Shown: in pieces, positions 41,278 to 50,609 of the stretch
Position numbering within the stretch: position 1 is the stretch's first letter
Layout of the letters: each line of letters starts with the position of its first letter
Origin: Deltaproteobacteria bacterium
GTDB lineage: Bacteria > Desulfobacterota > Desulfomonilia > UBA1062
Reading direction: 5' to 3'
Assembly: GCA_018436855.1 (NCBI GenBank)
Contig: JAHDKO010000005.1
Location: forward strand, 43,711-107,710
DNA length: 64,000 bases
Notes under the pieces: model-generated
Database searches by the model: none
Told to the model about the DNA's origin: nothing
Seen by the model: the letters and a program-made list of their open reading frames with translations, nothing else
Made by a program: the position numbers and the translations under genes

Positions 41278-42201
41278 ATGAAGATCGCCCGTGACATGGT
41301 CGAGCTGGTGGGGAACACCCCGCTGGTAAGGCTGAACAGGGTGGCGGGAGCCTGTGTAGCCGAGGTTGTAGGCAAGCTCGAGTTCTACAACCCCTGTTCG
41401 TCGGTCAAGGATCGCATCGGGATGAGCATGATCCTGGAGGCGGAGCAGCAGGGCCGCATCGATAAAGACACCGTGGTCATCGAACCCACGAGCGGCAATA
41501 CGGGCATCGGACTGGCCTTCATGTGCGCCATCAGGGGCTACCGGCTCATCATCACCATGCCCGAGAGCATGAGCGTGGAGCGCAGGAAGCTCCTTGCGGG
41601 AATGGGCGCCGAGCTCGTGCTCACCCCCGCATCCGAGGGGATGCGGGGCGCCATCGCCAGGGCCAGGGAGCTGGCCGCGGATCACCGGAAGTCGTTCATT
41701 CCCCAGCAGTTTTCCAATCCTGCGAATCCGCGCATCCACCAGGCCACCACGGCCCGCGAGATCTGGGACGACACGGACGGACGCGTCGATATCTTCGTGG
41801 CCGGGGTGGGCACCGGCGGCACCATCACGGGGGTGGGCAGGTTCCTGAAGGAGCGCAAGCCCGGCGTGCACATCGTTGCGGTCGAGCCACAGGACTCTCC
41901 CGTACTCTCGGGCGGCAGGCCCGGCAGCCACAAGATCCAGGGGATCGGCGCCGGGTTCGTGCCGGATGTCCTCGACCGGAGCGTCATCGACGAGGTGTTC
42001 ACGGTCGGCGGGGATGAGTCCTTCACCATGGCGCGGCGGCTCATCAGGGAGGAGGGGATCCTCTGCGGCATATCGTCCGGCGCCAATGCCCACGCCGCTG
42101 TCGAGATCGGCAAACGGCCCGGAAACGCGGGCAAGCTCATCGTGTTTGTCGTATGCGATACCGCGGAGCGATACCTGAGCAACCCGGAGCTTTTTCCCTA
42201 G
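41278..42201 (+). CDS. cysK: Cysteine synthase A
   Basis: A 307-residue PLP enzyme that makes cysteine from O-acetylserine and sulfide. The PLP lysine is in Asn-Pro-Cys-Ser-Ser-Val-Lys-Asp-Arg (about residue 43), Thr-Ser-Gly-Asn-Thr-Gly binds the substrate, and Gly-Thr-Gly-Gly-Thr holds the phosphate. Length is normal. AAAGGAGG site before the ATG. The serine acetyltransferase gene follows 45 bases later, so the operon makes both the acceptor and cysteine. Confidence 0.94.
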   Translation: MKIARDMVELVGNTPLVRLNRVAGACVAEVVGKLEFYNPCSSVKDRIGMSMILEAEQQGRIDKDTVVIEPTSGNTGIGLAFMCAIRGYRLIITMPESMSVERRKLLAGMGAELVLTPASEGMRGAIARARELAADHRKSFIPQQFSNPANPRIHQATTAREIWDDTDGRVDIFVAGVGTGGTITGVGRFLKERKPGVHIVAVEPQDSPVLSGGRPGSHKIQGIGAGFVPDVLDRSVIDEVFTVGGDESFTMARRLIREEGILCGISSGANAHAAVEIGKRPGNAGKLIVFVVCDTAERYLSNPELFP

Positions 42202-42246
42202 AACGACGGGCATTGAGACGCCCGGGAGACTTGACGGAGGCCCAAG

Positions 42247-43197
42247 GTGGAACACGACAGGCAGATGGACTTGATCAGGACGGAGAAGACGATTCACAAG
42301 GTCGTTGACGAGCTGTGCAGGCCCGAATCCTACGAGGGGGTCTACCAGAAGCCCGCGCAGGACAAGGTCATGCCCTCGATCGACGCGCTCAGCGAGTTCG
42401 TAGAGCGGCTGCGCAGGGTGATCTTCCCGGGATATTTCAGCGATTCGGAGGTCTCTCTGGAGAGCATGCCCTATATCCTGGGCAATCACCTGGAGAAGGC
42501 GGAAAGGCTCATCTCGGAGCAGATCAAGAGGGGATACGGGTTCTCCTGCGAGATCACCTACGGGCAGGCGTTCATCGAGTGCGAGGAGCGATCGCGCACG
42601 CTGTCCCGGGAGTTCATCACGGCCATCCCCCGGATCAGGAGCCTCCTGGCCTCCGACGTGGTGGCAGCCTACGAGGGCGACCCGGCGGCCAGGAGCACCG
42701 GCGAGGCGATCTTCTCCTACCCGAGCGTCAAGGCCATGACCAACTACCGGATCGCCCACGAGCTCTACCGCTTGGGCGTGGAGATCATCCCACGGATCAT
42801 CACCGAGCTGGCCCACTCCCAGACCGGCATCGACATTCATCCCGGGGCGACCATCGGCGAGCGGTTCTTCATCGATCACGGCACGGGCACGGTGATCGGA
42901 GAGACCTGCGAGATCGGGCGGAACGTCCGGCTCTACCAGGGCGTCACCCTGGGTGCGGTGAGCTTTCCCCGGGACGATTCCGGGAGGCTGGTCAAGGGCA
43001 TTCCCCGGCATCCCATCGTGGAGGACGACGTCATCATCTACTCCGGCACCACCATCCTGGGCCGGGTGCGCATCGGCACGGGCTCGGTCATCGGGGGCAA
43101 TGTCTGGCTCACCGGCGACGTGCCTCCCCGCACCCGGGTGGTGCAGGAAAAGCATGCCCAATCGGTGATCATGACCACGCAGGAAGGAAAGGAATGA
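42247..43197 (+). CDS. cysE: Serine O-acetyltransferase
   Basis: A 316-residue enzyme transferring acetyl from acetyl-CoA to serine, the first step of cysteine synthesis. The C-terminal half is a left-handed beta-helix of hexapeptide repeats with the active-site pattern Asp-Ile-His-Pro-Gly-Ala and Phe-Phe-Ile-Asp-His-Gly-Thr-Gly. The N-terminal helical domain is longer than in E. coli CysE and resembles the EpsC type. GTG start with a GGAGG site; follows cysK, and the pair may form the cysteine synthase complex. Confidence 0.93.
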   Translation: MEHDRQMDLIRTEKTIHKVVDELCRPESYEGVYQKPAQDKVMPSIDALSEFVERLRRVIFPGYFSDSEVSLESMPYILGNHLEKAERLISEQIKRGYGFSCEITYGQAFIECEERSRTLSREFITAIPRIRSLLASDVVAAYEGDPAARSTGEAIFSYPSVKAMTNYRIAHELYRLGVEIIPRIITELAHSQTGIDIHPGATIGERFFIDHGTGTVIGETCEIGRNVRLYQGVTLGAVSFPRDDSGRLVKGIPRHPIVEDDVIIYSGTTILGRVRIGTGSVIGGNVWLTGDVPPRTRVVQEKHAQSVIMTTQEGKE

Positions 43198-43381
43198 GCA
43201 TATCCGGCGGCACGGGAGCGGAACAGCGAGATGCATCGGAAGCGATCGTTCAGGCAAGGCAGGGCAGACAGATCGTCATGAAGCGGAATCGATCTGCCGG
43301 GCATGAAATGAGCAGGCTCTCGATTCAGGCGGGAACGGTTTTTCCGGCAGGGCGGGACCGCTTTCTGACCGTGAGGCGGGC

Positions 43382-44302
43382 ATGAAGGGGATTGTTTCCC
43401 GGCGGGCATCCGCGGCAACGGCCGCACTCATGGCAGGCGTGTTCTGCTGTCTGATATGGGCATCGCCCTGTTTCTCCTCGGCTGAGGCGGACAGTGACGG
43501 AAGGGTTTTCCTGTGGTCCGTGGCGGGCGAAAAGGGCACGCTCTATCTCCTGGGCTCGGTCCACGTGCTCAGGCCTGACGCCTACCCGCTCGACGGGCGG
43601 ATCGACCGGGCATACGATGCGAGCAGGAGGGTGGTGTTCGAGGCCGACGGCACAGAGGCCGCGGGCGACGAGATCCGGCGGGCGCTCAGGGAGTGCGGTG
43701 TGTATGCAGATGACACAACGCTCAAGGATTGCATATCCGGGGACACCTACCGGCTTCTGGAAGGCAGCGCGCGGACCGCGGGGATCGACCCCGCCCGGTT
43801 TCAGAGGATGAAGCCTTGGCTGTGCGCCGTCACCCTGAGCGGGGTGGAGCTGGGCCGCCTGGGGTTCAGGCCCGAGCTCGGCATCGACGCCCACTATGCC
43901 GCCAGGGCGGAGAAGGACGGCAAGGAGAGGATATTCCTTGAGTCCGCCCGCTTCCAGGTTGAGCTGATCGCCGGGATACCTGAAGCGCTGCAGGAAGATC
44001 TCCTGCGGCAGGCCTTGCGGGAGCTGGAGGTGATCGGGGAGAAGTCGGACGCCCTGGTGAGCGCCTGGAAGAGCGGAGATGCGGACGCACTGGAGGCCAT
44101 CGTGAACATCAGCCTCGACGAGTACCCGCAGATAAAGAAGGCGCTCTTTACCGACAGGAACATCCGCTGGGCCTCACGCCTGGAAAAGCTTCTGGACAGC
44201 GAGGGAGACACCCTGGTGATCGTGGGTGCGGGCCACCTCGTGGGGAAGGACGGCATCCTGAGCCTGCTGCGCCGGAAGGGGTACCGCCCGGTCCAGCACT
44301 GA
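43382..44302 (+). CDS. TraB/GumN-family protein
   Basis: A 306-residue exported protein. Residues 1-33 are a signal peptide ending near Ser-Ser-Ala. It has the two TraB/GumN family motifs: Leu-Leu-Gly-Ser-Val-His near residue 55 and Val-Gly-Ala-Gly-His-Leu-Val-Gly near the C-terminus. Related eukaryotic proteins are metalloproteases (Tiki), so a periplasmic protease-like activity is possible; its role in bacteria is unclear. It follows the cys operon by about 180 bases. Confidence 0.85.
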   Translation: MKGIVSRRASAATAALMAGVFCCLIWASPCFSSAEADSDGRVFLWSVAGEKGTLYLLGSVHVLRPDAYPLDGRIDRAYDASRRVVFEADGTEAAGDEIRRALRECGVYADDTTLKDCISGDTYRLLEGSARTAGIDPARFQRMKPWLCAVTLSGVELGRLGFRPELGIDAHYAARAEKDGKERIFLESARFQVELIAGIPEALQEDLLRQALRELEVIGEKSDALVSAWKSGDADALEAIVNISLDEYPQIKKALFTDRNIRWASRLEKLLDSEGDTLVIVGAGHLVGKDGILSLLRRKGYRPVQH

Positions 44303-44368
44303 AGGGAGGCTTGAAAAAAGGCGCCTGCTTCATTTGCCTGAAAAAACATATCATACGAGGGGGATGTT

Positions 44369-45595
44369 ATGAAGATCAAGGCCATCGAGCTCTACCATGT
44401 ATCCGTTCCTTTGCGTCAGACCTTCTGGCCCACCTGGATCCCGGGGTATCCACAGACGCACAACCGGTTCACCCTCATCAAGATCGTCACGGACGAGGGC
44501 ATCACGGGCTACTCGGCGGGCGCGGCCATGGGCACGGAGCGCCAGGGCCTGGGAGACCTCATCGGCAGCTACCTCATCGGAGCGGACCCCACCGACATCG
44601 ACCAGGTGCAGGGCCTGCTCAAGCAGGCGGGATATCTCGGGTGGCGGAACTTCTGGATCGAGCCCGCGTGCTGGGACATCATGGGCAAGAAGGAGGGCAA
44701 GCCGGTCTACGAGCTGCTGGGCGGCAGCGCACGGCCCATCGACGTCTATCTCTCGACCGGCGAGATGCACGACCCTGAAAAACGCGTGGACGAGCTCCTG
44801 GCCATGAGGGAGCGCGGGTACAAAACCGCCAAGCTCCGGGTCAAGAACGCCACGCTCGCAGAGGACATCAGGCACATCGAGGTGATCCGCAAGGGCATTG
44901 GAGACGCAATGGCCTTGGGCGTGGATGCGAACCAGGGCTGGCTGGTCACCATCGTGGACAAGATTCCGGCCTGGGACCTGGCCCGGGCCGGCGACTTCGC
45001 GGCGGCCTGCTGGGACAACGGGATCGAGTGGCTCGAGGAGCCGCTGGATTCCCGCGACTACGACGGCAATGCCGAGCTCAAGAGGACCTCGAAGGTCAAG
45101 ATCGCAGGCGCGGAGCTCAACTACGGATGGGACGAGCTCAAGATCATGTTCGAAAAGGACTGCTTCGACGTCTACCAGCCTGATGCCACGTTCGCGGGCG
45201 GCATCGCCCAGGTGAAGAAGGTGATCGACACCTGCAGGATCAAAGACCGGCTCTACAGCCCGCACACCTGGACCAACGGGATCGGCTTCTACATCAACTG
45301 GAACATGGTCCTGGCCGACCGGGGCAACACCCTGCCCCTGGAGTATCCCCTGGAGGAGCCGTCCTGGATCCCTGAGTTCCGCGAAGGCATCATCCAGCCC
45401 GTGATCCCGGACAACGACGCCAGGCTCGCCCCCTTCACCCGGCCCGGCCTGGGCTTCGAGATCGACGAGCGCAAGCTCAGGAAATACGGCAGGCGCTTTT
45501 TCAGGCTCACGGAGACGGGCCTGAAGATCAAGGTGATCAGGGAAAAGGGCCTCCGGGCCGCGCTCGATCTCAAGAAGCGCAAAGAAAAGGGCTGA
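44369..45595 (+). CDS. Enolase-superfamily (mandelate racemase/muconate cycloisomerase-like) enzyme
   Basis: A 408-residue enzyme of the mandelate racemase/muconate-lactonizing superfamily, which abstracts an alpha proton from a carboxylate. The catalytic Lys is in a Thr-Ala-Lys-Leu-Arg-Val-Lys segment (about residue 155), metal ligands are Asp in Gly-Val-Asp-Ala-Asn-Gln, Glu in Glu-Glu-Pro-Leu and Glu in Ala-Gly-Ala-Glu-Leu, and a general-base-type His is seen in Ser-Pro-His-Thr-Trp. The last point favours the dehydratase/racemase subgroup. Substrate unassigned. GAGGGGG site before the ATG; transcribed toward the convergent asd gene. Confidence 0.88.
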   Translation: MKIKAIELYHVSVPLRQTFWPTWIPGYPQTHNRFTLIKIVTDEGITGYSAGAAMGTERQGLGDLIGSYLIGADPTDIDQVQGLLKQAGYLGWRNFWIEPACWDIMGKKEGKPVYELLGGSARPIDVYLSTGEMHDPEKRVDELLAMRERGYKTAKLRVKNATLAEDIRHIEVIRKGIGDAMALGVDANQGWLVTIVDKIPAWDLARAGDFAAACWDNGIEWLEEPLDSRDYDGNAELKRTSKVKIAGAELNYGWDELKIMFEKDCFDVYQPDATFAGGIAQVKKVIDTCRIKDRLYSPHTWTNGIGFYINWNMVLADRGNTLPLEYPLEEPSWIPEFREGIIQPVIPDNDARLAPFTRPGLGFEIDERKLRKYGRRFFRLTETGLKIKVIREKGLRAALDLKKRKEKG

Positions 45596-45642
45596 GCCGG
45601 CACGGTCCATTCCGTGGGTTCACGGGCCTGTCTGCCTGGAAG

Positions 45643-45679
45643 AAAAAGGGACGGCAGGCTGTTGAAAGCCCGCCATCCC
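45643..45679 (-). terminator. Terminator of the asd gene
   Basis: A 12-bp stem with two wobble pairs (45648-45659 with 45668-45679) and an 8-base loop, followed on the minus strand by TTTTT. It may also stop the convergent plus-strand transcript. Confidence 0.7.
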
Positions 45680-45710
45680 TTCCGGCATCGCTTTTTTGTC
45701 GGGAGTGTTC

Positions 45711-46826
45711 CTAAGAGACGTGCTCCACCGCGATCCTGAACATCCGCCTGATGGGCTCTGCCGCGCCCCAGAGGAGCTGGTCGCCCACGGTGTAGCAGGT
45801 GAGGTATTCACCGCCCATGTTGAGCTTGCGGATCCTGCCCACCGGAACATCGAGCCTGCCGGTCACCGCAGCCGGAGTCAGGCGCTTCAAGGTTTCTTCC
45901 TTGGTGTTGGAGATCACCTTCACCCAGTCGTTGTCATTGGCGATGATGGCGACGATCTCATCCACGGGAAGGTCTTTCGCGAGCTTGATGGTCATGGCCT
46001 GGGAGTGGCAGCGCATGGAGCCCACCCGGGCGCAGATGCCGTCGATGGGGATGGGCTTTTCCGTGCCGAGGATCTTGTTGGTCTCGGCAAAGCCCTTCCA
46101 CTCCTCCCTGCTCTGGCCGTTCTCAAGCGCGGAGTCGATCCAGGGCAGCACGCTGCCAGCCAGGGGAAACCCGAAGTTCTCCCTGGGGAACGAACCGTCG
46201 TGCATGGCCTCGAGCACCCTCCTGTCGAGGTCCAGGGCCGCGGAGGCAGGGTCGTCCAGGAGGTCTTTCGACTGCCTGCCGATAAAGGCCATCTGCTCGA
46301 TGAGCTCGCGCATGTTCTTGGCGCCCGCGCCGGATGCCGCCTGGTAGGTCATGGAGGTCATCCACTCCACCAGGCCCTGACGGAACAGGCCGCCCAGACC
46401 CATGAGCATGAGGCTCACGGTGCAGTTGCCCCCGATATAGTTCCTGATGCCTTTGTGCAGGGCATCGTCGATCACCGCGCGGTTCACCGGGTCGAGCACG
46501 ATGATGCTGTCGTCCTGCATGCGCATGGCCGACGACGCATCGATCCAGTAGCCGTTCCACCCGGCCTTTCTCAGCTCGGGATAGACCTTTTTGGTATGGT
46601 CGCTGCCCTGGCACGTCACGATGATATCGGTGGTCTTCAGCTCCTCGATGTCGTACGCATCTTTCAAGGGGGGGATGTCGAGACCGATGGCAGGGCCTTT
46701 CTGCCCCACTTGGGAGGTAGTGAAAAAGATCGGCTCGAACCCGTTGAAATCCTTCTCCGCGATCATCCGGTCCATGAGGACCGAACCGACCATGCCGCGC
46801 CAGCCGATAAATCCTGCTCGTACCAT
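45711..46826 (-). CDS. asd: Aspartate-semialdehyde dehydrogenase
   Basis: A 371-residue enzyme reducing aspartyl phosphate to aspartate semialdehyde with NADPH, the branch point to lysine, threonine, methionine and diaminopimelate. It is close to the E. coli enzyme throughout: N-terminal Gly-Phe-Ile-Gly-Trp-Arg-Gly-Met-Val-Gly-Ser, catalytic Cys in Gly-Gly-Asn-Cys-Thr-Val-Ser, and the C-terminal Thr-Val-Gly-Asp-Gln-Leu-Leu-Trp-Gly-Ala. The ATG has a GGAAAGGA site. Confidence 0.95.
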   Translation of the reverse strand: MVRAGFIGWRGMVGSVLMDRMIAEKDFNGFEPIFFTTSQVGQKGPAIGLDIPPLKDAYDIEELKTTDIIVTCQGSDHTKKVYPELRKAGWNGYWIDASSAMRMQDDSIIVLDPVNRAVIDDALHKGIRNYIGGNCTVSLMLMGLGGLFRQGLVEWMTSMTYQAASGAGAKNMRELIEQMAFIGRQSKDLLDDPASAALDLDRRVLEAMHDGSFPRENFGFPLAGSVLPWIDSALENGQSREEWKGFAETNKILGTEKPIPIDGICARVGSMRCHSQAMTIKLAKDLPVDEIVAIIANDNDWVKVISNTKEETLKRLTPAAVTGRLDVPVGRIRKLNMGGEYLTCYTVGDQLLWGAAEPIRRMFRIAVEHVS

Positions 46827-47189
46827 ATGACCATCCTTTCCTTCGATGTATTTGTATCGGCCGGGAGACCCTTGGACCCGCCTTCCCGGGCCGAGAAATG
46901 AAAAAATCCTGTACGCAGCCTTTTTATTAAGAAGGGACGCATTTTATTATCAGATCCACATACCGGGAAAACGGCCATAAATCAATGGGCAGTCTGCGGC
47001 GCCTTTGCCTGGTGTAGCATGACGCGGGGGATGAAAATCGATGATCCGGGCTGTTTTGTCGTGGCGATGCACTGCGGCGGGCGCATTTTCGATCGGTACG
47101 GCAAGGGAAGAGAGCTTGGAATACGGCATGACGGATACGGTGTTCATCTTTCTCCGTGCGTGTGCCTGGTGATATGCCCGGGTATCGTT
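46827..47189. other. Intergenic region upstream of asd
   Basis: About 360 bases between asd (start) and the VOC gene (stop), both on the minus strand. AT-rich near 46920-46965, which may hold the asd promoter, but no clean -35/-10 pair was found. No gene seen. Confidence 0.35.
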
Positions 47190-47591
47190 TCAGAGGCAGA
47201 AGTAATCATGGTACTCGGGCGGGACCGCCGCCTTGTTGACCTCAAAGAGCTCAATGAGCACATTATCGGGCCCGGGCACCATGATGTATTTCATATACCC
47301 GAGGTCTATCACGTATTTCTTGAACCCGATGCCTGCCGACTGCATGCGCCGGTAGTCTCTTTCGACATCGTCCGTCTGGATGCCGAAATGGTGGATGCTT
47401 CCCGGACCGGGCATTTTCGGGGCCTGGTCGTAGAAATGGATCCTGCCCGTGCCGACCTTCATGAAGATGTTGCGCGCACCGGCAACCTCCAGGTCGAGGA
47501 TGACCGACCCCTCAAAGAATGTTGTATAAAATTGCAGGCTCTTCTCGACGTCCGACGCAAACAGGTGTACATGATGGACGTGATACGGCAT
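47190..47591 (-). CDS. VOC-superfamily (glyoxalase-fold) protein
   Basis: A 133-residue metal-binding VOC protein, usually a lyase, isomerase or resistance protein. His near residue 5 (His-His-Val-His-Leu) and a Glu at the C-terminal beta strand (Ile-Glu-Leu-Phe-Glu) fit the metal ligand pattern, with a central His-His-Phe-Gly-Ile. The ATG at 47591 has an AAGGAGGGG site. It starts 10 bases after the HxlR gene stop, so the regulator and enzyme form an operon and the substrate is probably the ligand-linked stress compound. Confidence 0.83.
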   Translation of the reverse strand: MPYHVHHVHLFASDVEKSLQFYTTFFEGSVILDLEVAGARNIFMKVGTGRIHFYDQAPKMPGPGSIHHFGIQTDDVERDYRRMQSAGIGFKKYVIDLGYMKYIMVPGPDNVLIELFEVNKAAVPPEYHDYFCL

Positions 47592-47601
47592 AATCCCCTC
47601 C

Positions 47602-47997
47602 TTATGTTTCGGGACTGCTCCCATCAGGTCCGGCAGGATCGTGTTCCTGCACGGGGTTGCCGGCAGAAGCCGGGTTTCCGGCCCGGTTCTTGGCCCAGGT
47701 GTCGAGCTGCTCGATGATCTCCCCGAGCGCGATGCCCTGCCCGGTGATGGCATACCCGCAGCCCGGGTTGAGCTCGATGATTCCGGCCTCGCGCAGTTCC
47801 TTCAGTCGCGAGTTGAGGACGGTGGGAGAGATGTCTCCGCAGTATTTCTGCAAGGCCCTGAAGCTGCTGGGACCGTTCAGGTGGAGCTCCCAGAGAATTC
47901 TCAGACACCATCTCCTGCCCAGGAGATCGAGGACCGCCATGACAGGGCGCCCTGTCTGAGAATTCCTGACCTTTGTTCCGGGTTTCGGCGCAGCCAT
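47602..47997 (-). CDS. HxlR-type winged-helix regulator
   Basis: A 131-residue transcription factor. It has the HxlR hallmarks: Leu-Leu-Gly-Arg-Arg-Trp-x-Leu-x-Ile-Leu-Trp-Glu-Leu, then Phe-x-x-Leu-x-x-x-x-Gly-Asp-Ile-Ser-Pro-Thr-Val-Leu-Asn-x-Arg-Leu-Lys-Glu-Leu. The frame continues far upstream, but the ATG at 47997 has an AGGAGGA site and matches the family start. Palindromic sites at 48016-48028 overlap the region just after the promoter, so autoregulation is likely. Confidence 0.87.
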   Translation of the reverse strand: MAAPKPGTKVRNSQTGRPVMAVLDLLGRRWCLRILWELHLNGPSSFRALQKYCGDISPTVLNSRLKELREAGIIELNPGCGYAITGQGIALGEIIEQLDTWAKNRAGNPASAGNPVQEHDPAGPDGSSPET

Positions 47998-48015
47998 GAT
48001 TCCTCCTGATAATGA

Positions 48016-48068
48016 TACATAAAATGTAGCGCTATTATGTAAGTAGCACCGAGACATGGAGAAGTCAA
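48016..48068 (-). promoter_or_regulatory. Promoter and operator of the hxlR-VOC operon
   Basis: Minus strand: TTGACT (plus 48063-48068), a 17-base spacer, TACTTA (plus 48040-48045). The palindrome TACAT-AAA-ATGTA (48016-48028) lies just downstream, and a related half-site overlaps the -10. Confidence 0.5.
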
Positions 48069-48200
48069 GCCTTGAGAACCCATCAAAAACCCCTGATTTC
48101 CTATACACGCGAGATGCCGTTCCCTCGGCCGCCACCCCGGGTATATGAATCACCAGTGATCGTTTCGGTTGCCACTGGAGCATCGAGCGCGGGCATGTGC

Positions 48201-48989
48201 TCATCGTGCGGGGTCGTTCAGCATGTCTTTGAGGCGGATGTCGGGATGGTGATACCGTTCGTACGCAGGTGTTTTCCTCCCATACTGGACGGCCTCCTTC
48301 GGGCACCACTGCAGGCAGGCGAAACACTGGTGGCACCGGTGGTTCCAGAGCGGCCCGTCTCCCTTCAGGGTGATATTCTCGGCAGGGCATATCTGGGCAC
48401 AGATTCCGCACCGGTCACATTTGTCATCGACCCAGAATCCCTTATCCATTTCCGGTACTTTGTTGAAGCTCATCCGGTACATTGCAGTAAACAGTATCCT
48501 CTGCCACAATGGCCCTTTCTCGACCGGGAGAGGCTGTCTCCGGCTGATCGCGGAAGCGATACCGGCGATTTTCTCTTCGGCCTGCTTGAAGAGCCTGCGC
48601 CTGGTTTCTTCCGGTCCCGGCCCTCCCCAGGGGATGTAGTTGGACGGCATCTTTATCCCGAACCCTGCCGCGAGACGAACCCCCTGGTGCTTCAGGATCC
48701 TCTCCAGTTGCACAAGGGTGTTGGATACCTGGCCCGCGTTTACCGCGCCTGCGAAGACATAGGCGTCGCGGGGCATACGGTGCGAATCGACAAACCTGAT
48801 GACCGGGGCGGGAACGCCCCAGATATACACGGGGAATACCAGACCGAGGGCGCGTTCTCCGCCGGCATCGAGCGTGCCCCTGAACCCCGTGATCGAGACG
48901 GGCACGGAACTGCCCAGCCTGGCGGCAAGCATTCGCGCCGTCCACAAGGAATTGCCCGTTCCGGTATAGTAGAAAATGGTCGTTTCCAT
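48201..48989 (-). CDS. EFR1-family flavodoxin-ferredoxin fusion
   Basis: A 262-residue redox protein. The N-terminal flavodoxin-like domain starts with an FMN loop Tyr-Thr-Gly-Thr-Gly-Asn-Ser. The C-terminal part has two 4Fe-4S motifs: C191, C194, C197, C201 and C219, C222, C225, C229. Such EFR1 proteins are proposed to move electrons between ferredoxins and flavins in anaerobes. A GGGGAAGG site precedes the ATG. Neighbours give no specific partner. Confidence 0.87.
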   Translation of the reverse strand: METTIFYYTGTGNSLWTARMLAARLGSSVPVSITGFRGTLDAGGERALGLVFPVYIWGVPAPVIRFVDSHRMPRDAYVFAGAVNAGQVSNTLVQLERILKHQGVRLAAGFGIKMPSNYIPWGGPGPEETRRRLFKQAEEKIAGIASAISRRQPLPVEKGPLWQRILFTAMYRMSFNKVPEMDKGFWVDDKCDRCGICAQICPAENITLKGDGPLWNHRCHQCFACLQWCPKEAVQYGRKTPAYERYHHPDIRLKDMLNDPAR

Positions 48990-49015
48990 ATCGGCCTTCC
49001 CCTGGTTAATATTCT

Positions 49016-49053
49016 CTTAGGGTCCAATACCCCTTGAGCTTGCTGCTAAGGGC
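49016..49053 (+). repeat. REP-like palindromic element, copy B
   Basis: CTTAGGGTCCAATAC (49016-49030), identical to 23690-23704, followed by an imperfect hairpin (CCCTT / AAGGG arms around a GCTTGCTGC core). Confidence 0.55.
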
Positions 49054-49114
49054 CTGTTCATCTTGCGGATATTGATGCCTCGTGGCTTGCCTGAAGGGAT
49101 AGTTCATTTTTCCT

Positions 49115-50398
49115 CTACCGGGCGTCCACCCCTGCGGGCAGGATCTCTTTCTGCCGTGATCTCCGGAAGGAGAGGGTCAGGAAGAACGCGGCAGCCAGGA
49201 ATACGGCCTCGATCTGCAGGGCAGTGGCAAAGCTCCCGGTCGTTTCCTTGATGAAGGCGAGCATGAAGGGGCCGGCGATTCCGCCCAGAGCGCAGGCGCT
49301 GAATATCACGCCATAGATCTTGCCGATGTGGGCGTGGCCGAACTCATCCGCTGCAAAGGCCGGCATGCAGGCGAGCCCGCCGCCGTAACACGCCATGAGG
49401 TAGAAGGCTGCAACCGAGAACGCCACGATGTGGGTGCTCTGCGCCAGGAGCAGATATCCGGCTGCCTGGGTGGAGAAGAGAATCGCAAACACCCTCCAGC
49501 GGCCCAGGGCATCGGAGAGCCACGCCCACAGGAGTCTTCCCGCACCGTTGAACAGGGCGGCCACCGCAACGATGCCGCCCGATGCAATGACAATGGCATC
49601 GATGCCTTTCCGGGCCGGATCGCCGGAGTCCCCGGAGAGCATCACGTCCTGAGCCATGGGCGAGAGCTGCGAGATCAGGCCGAGCCCGGCGCCGGCGACG
49701 ATGAACAGCATGCCCCACAGGAGCCAGAACCTCCGGGTTCGTACGGCCTGGGAAAAGGTGAACGAGGGCGCTGGCGGTGTATCGGACGGCAAAACAGTGC
49801 CGGTTCCCGCAGGCGTCCATCCCGAAGGCGGGTTGTGGAGAAAGAGCATTGCCCCGCTCACCAGCAGCAGGCTTACCGCACCCCAGAGAAAGAACACCCG
49901 GGCCACGCCCAGAGACAGGATCAGGGAGGGCCCGACATTACCCATGACGAACGAGCCCAGTCCGTAGCCCATGACGGCAAGCCCGGTGACCAGTCCCCGC
50001 TTGTCCGGGAACCAGCGAATCAGGGTGGTCACCGGCGTGACATAGCCGAAACCCCCGCCCAGGCCCGCGATCAGCCCGTAGGCGACATAGAGAAGCGGGA
50101 TGCTCTGCACTGCATTGGCATATCCTGCAAGGATCAGCCCGGAACCGAAGAGCACCGCCCCGATGAAACCTACGAGCCGGGGGCCCTTCCTGTCCACCAA
50201 GGCACCGCCCGCAGCCACGGAAACGGCGAACATGACTGCATAGATCATGAAGGCGCCCTGGGTGACGGTTTCAGACCAGCCGTTGGAAGTCATCATGGGC
50301 TTCTTGAAGATGGACCAGGCATACACCGTGCCCAGGCAAAGCTGCATGATCACCGCTGCTGCGGCAATCCACCAGCGCCTGTTTTCGGGACTGTTCAC
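49115..50398 (-). CDS. OFA-family major facilitator transporter
   Basis: A 427-residue inner-membrane protein with about 12 transmembrane helices, belonging to the oxalate/formate antiporter group of the MFS. Signs are Gly-Thr-Val-Tyr-Ala-Trp-Ser in the first helix, Gly-Gly-Gly-Phe-Gly-Tyr near residue 115, and a charged Asp-Lys-Arg-Gly loop. OFA members exchange small organic acids. The frame is open to GTG 50413, but the GTG at 50398 has a GGGGAGG site six bases away, so I place the start there. Substrate unassigned. Confidence 0.88.
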   Translation of the reverse strand: MNSPENRRWWIAAAAVIMQLCLGTVYAWSIFKKPMMTSNGWSETVTQGAFMIYAVMFAVSVAAGGALVDRKGPRLVGFIGAVLFGSGLILAGYANAVQSIPLLYVAYGLIAGLGGGFGYVTPVTTLIRWFPDKRGLVTGLAVMGYGLGSFVMGNVGPSLILSLGVARVFFLWGAVSLLLVSGAMLFLHNPPSGWTPAGTGTVLPSDTPPAPSFTFSQAVRTRRFWLLWGMLFIVAGAGLGLISQLSPMAQDVMLSGDSGDPARKGIDAIVIASGGIVAVAALFNGAGRLLWAWLSDALGRWRVFAILFSTQAAGYLLLAQSTHIVAFSVAAFYLMACYGGGLACMPAFAADEFGHAHIGKIYGVIFSACALGGIAGPFMLAFIKETTGSFATALQIEAVFLAAAFFLTLSFRRSRQKEILPAGVDAR

Positions 50399-50609
50399 TT
50401 CCTGCCTCCCCACATACCATTGATCTCAAACGATTTGCGTAAGAATAAATCCCAATGAATACTCCTGTAAAGGCGAATGTTGCCGTATCGCTGCCACTGT
50501 TTTTGATTTTTCCATTGAAAAACCAGTCGGGACGGCATTATTTTAACACTCCGGCATCACGGGCATGTTGACCGGCACGATCACTACATCGAGAGAGGGA
50601 TGGAGAACC

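Noticed and set aside
40897..43257. 786-codon frame on the minus strand over cysK and cysE
   Set aside because: A shadow of two certain genes on the plus strand; long antisense frames arise from the strong G/C third-position bias.
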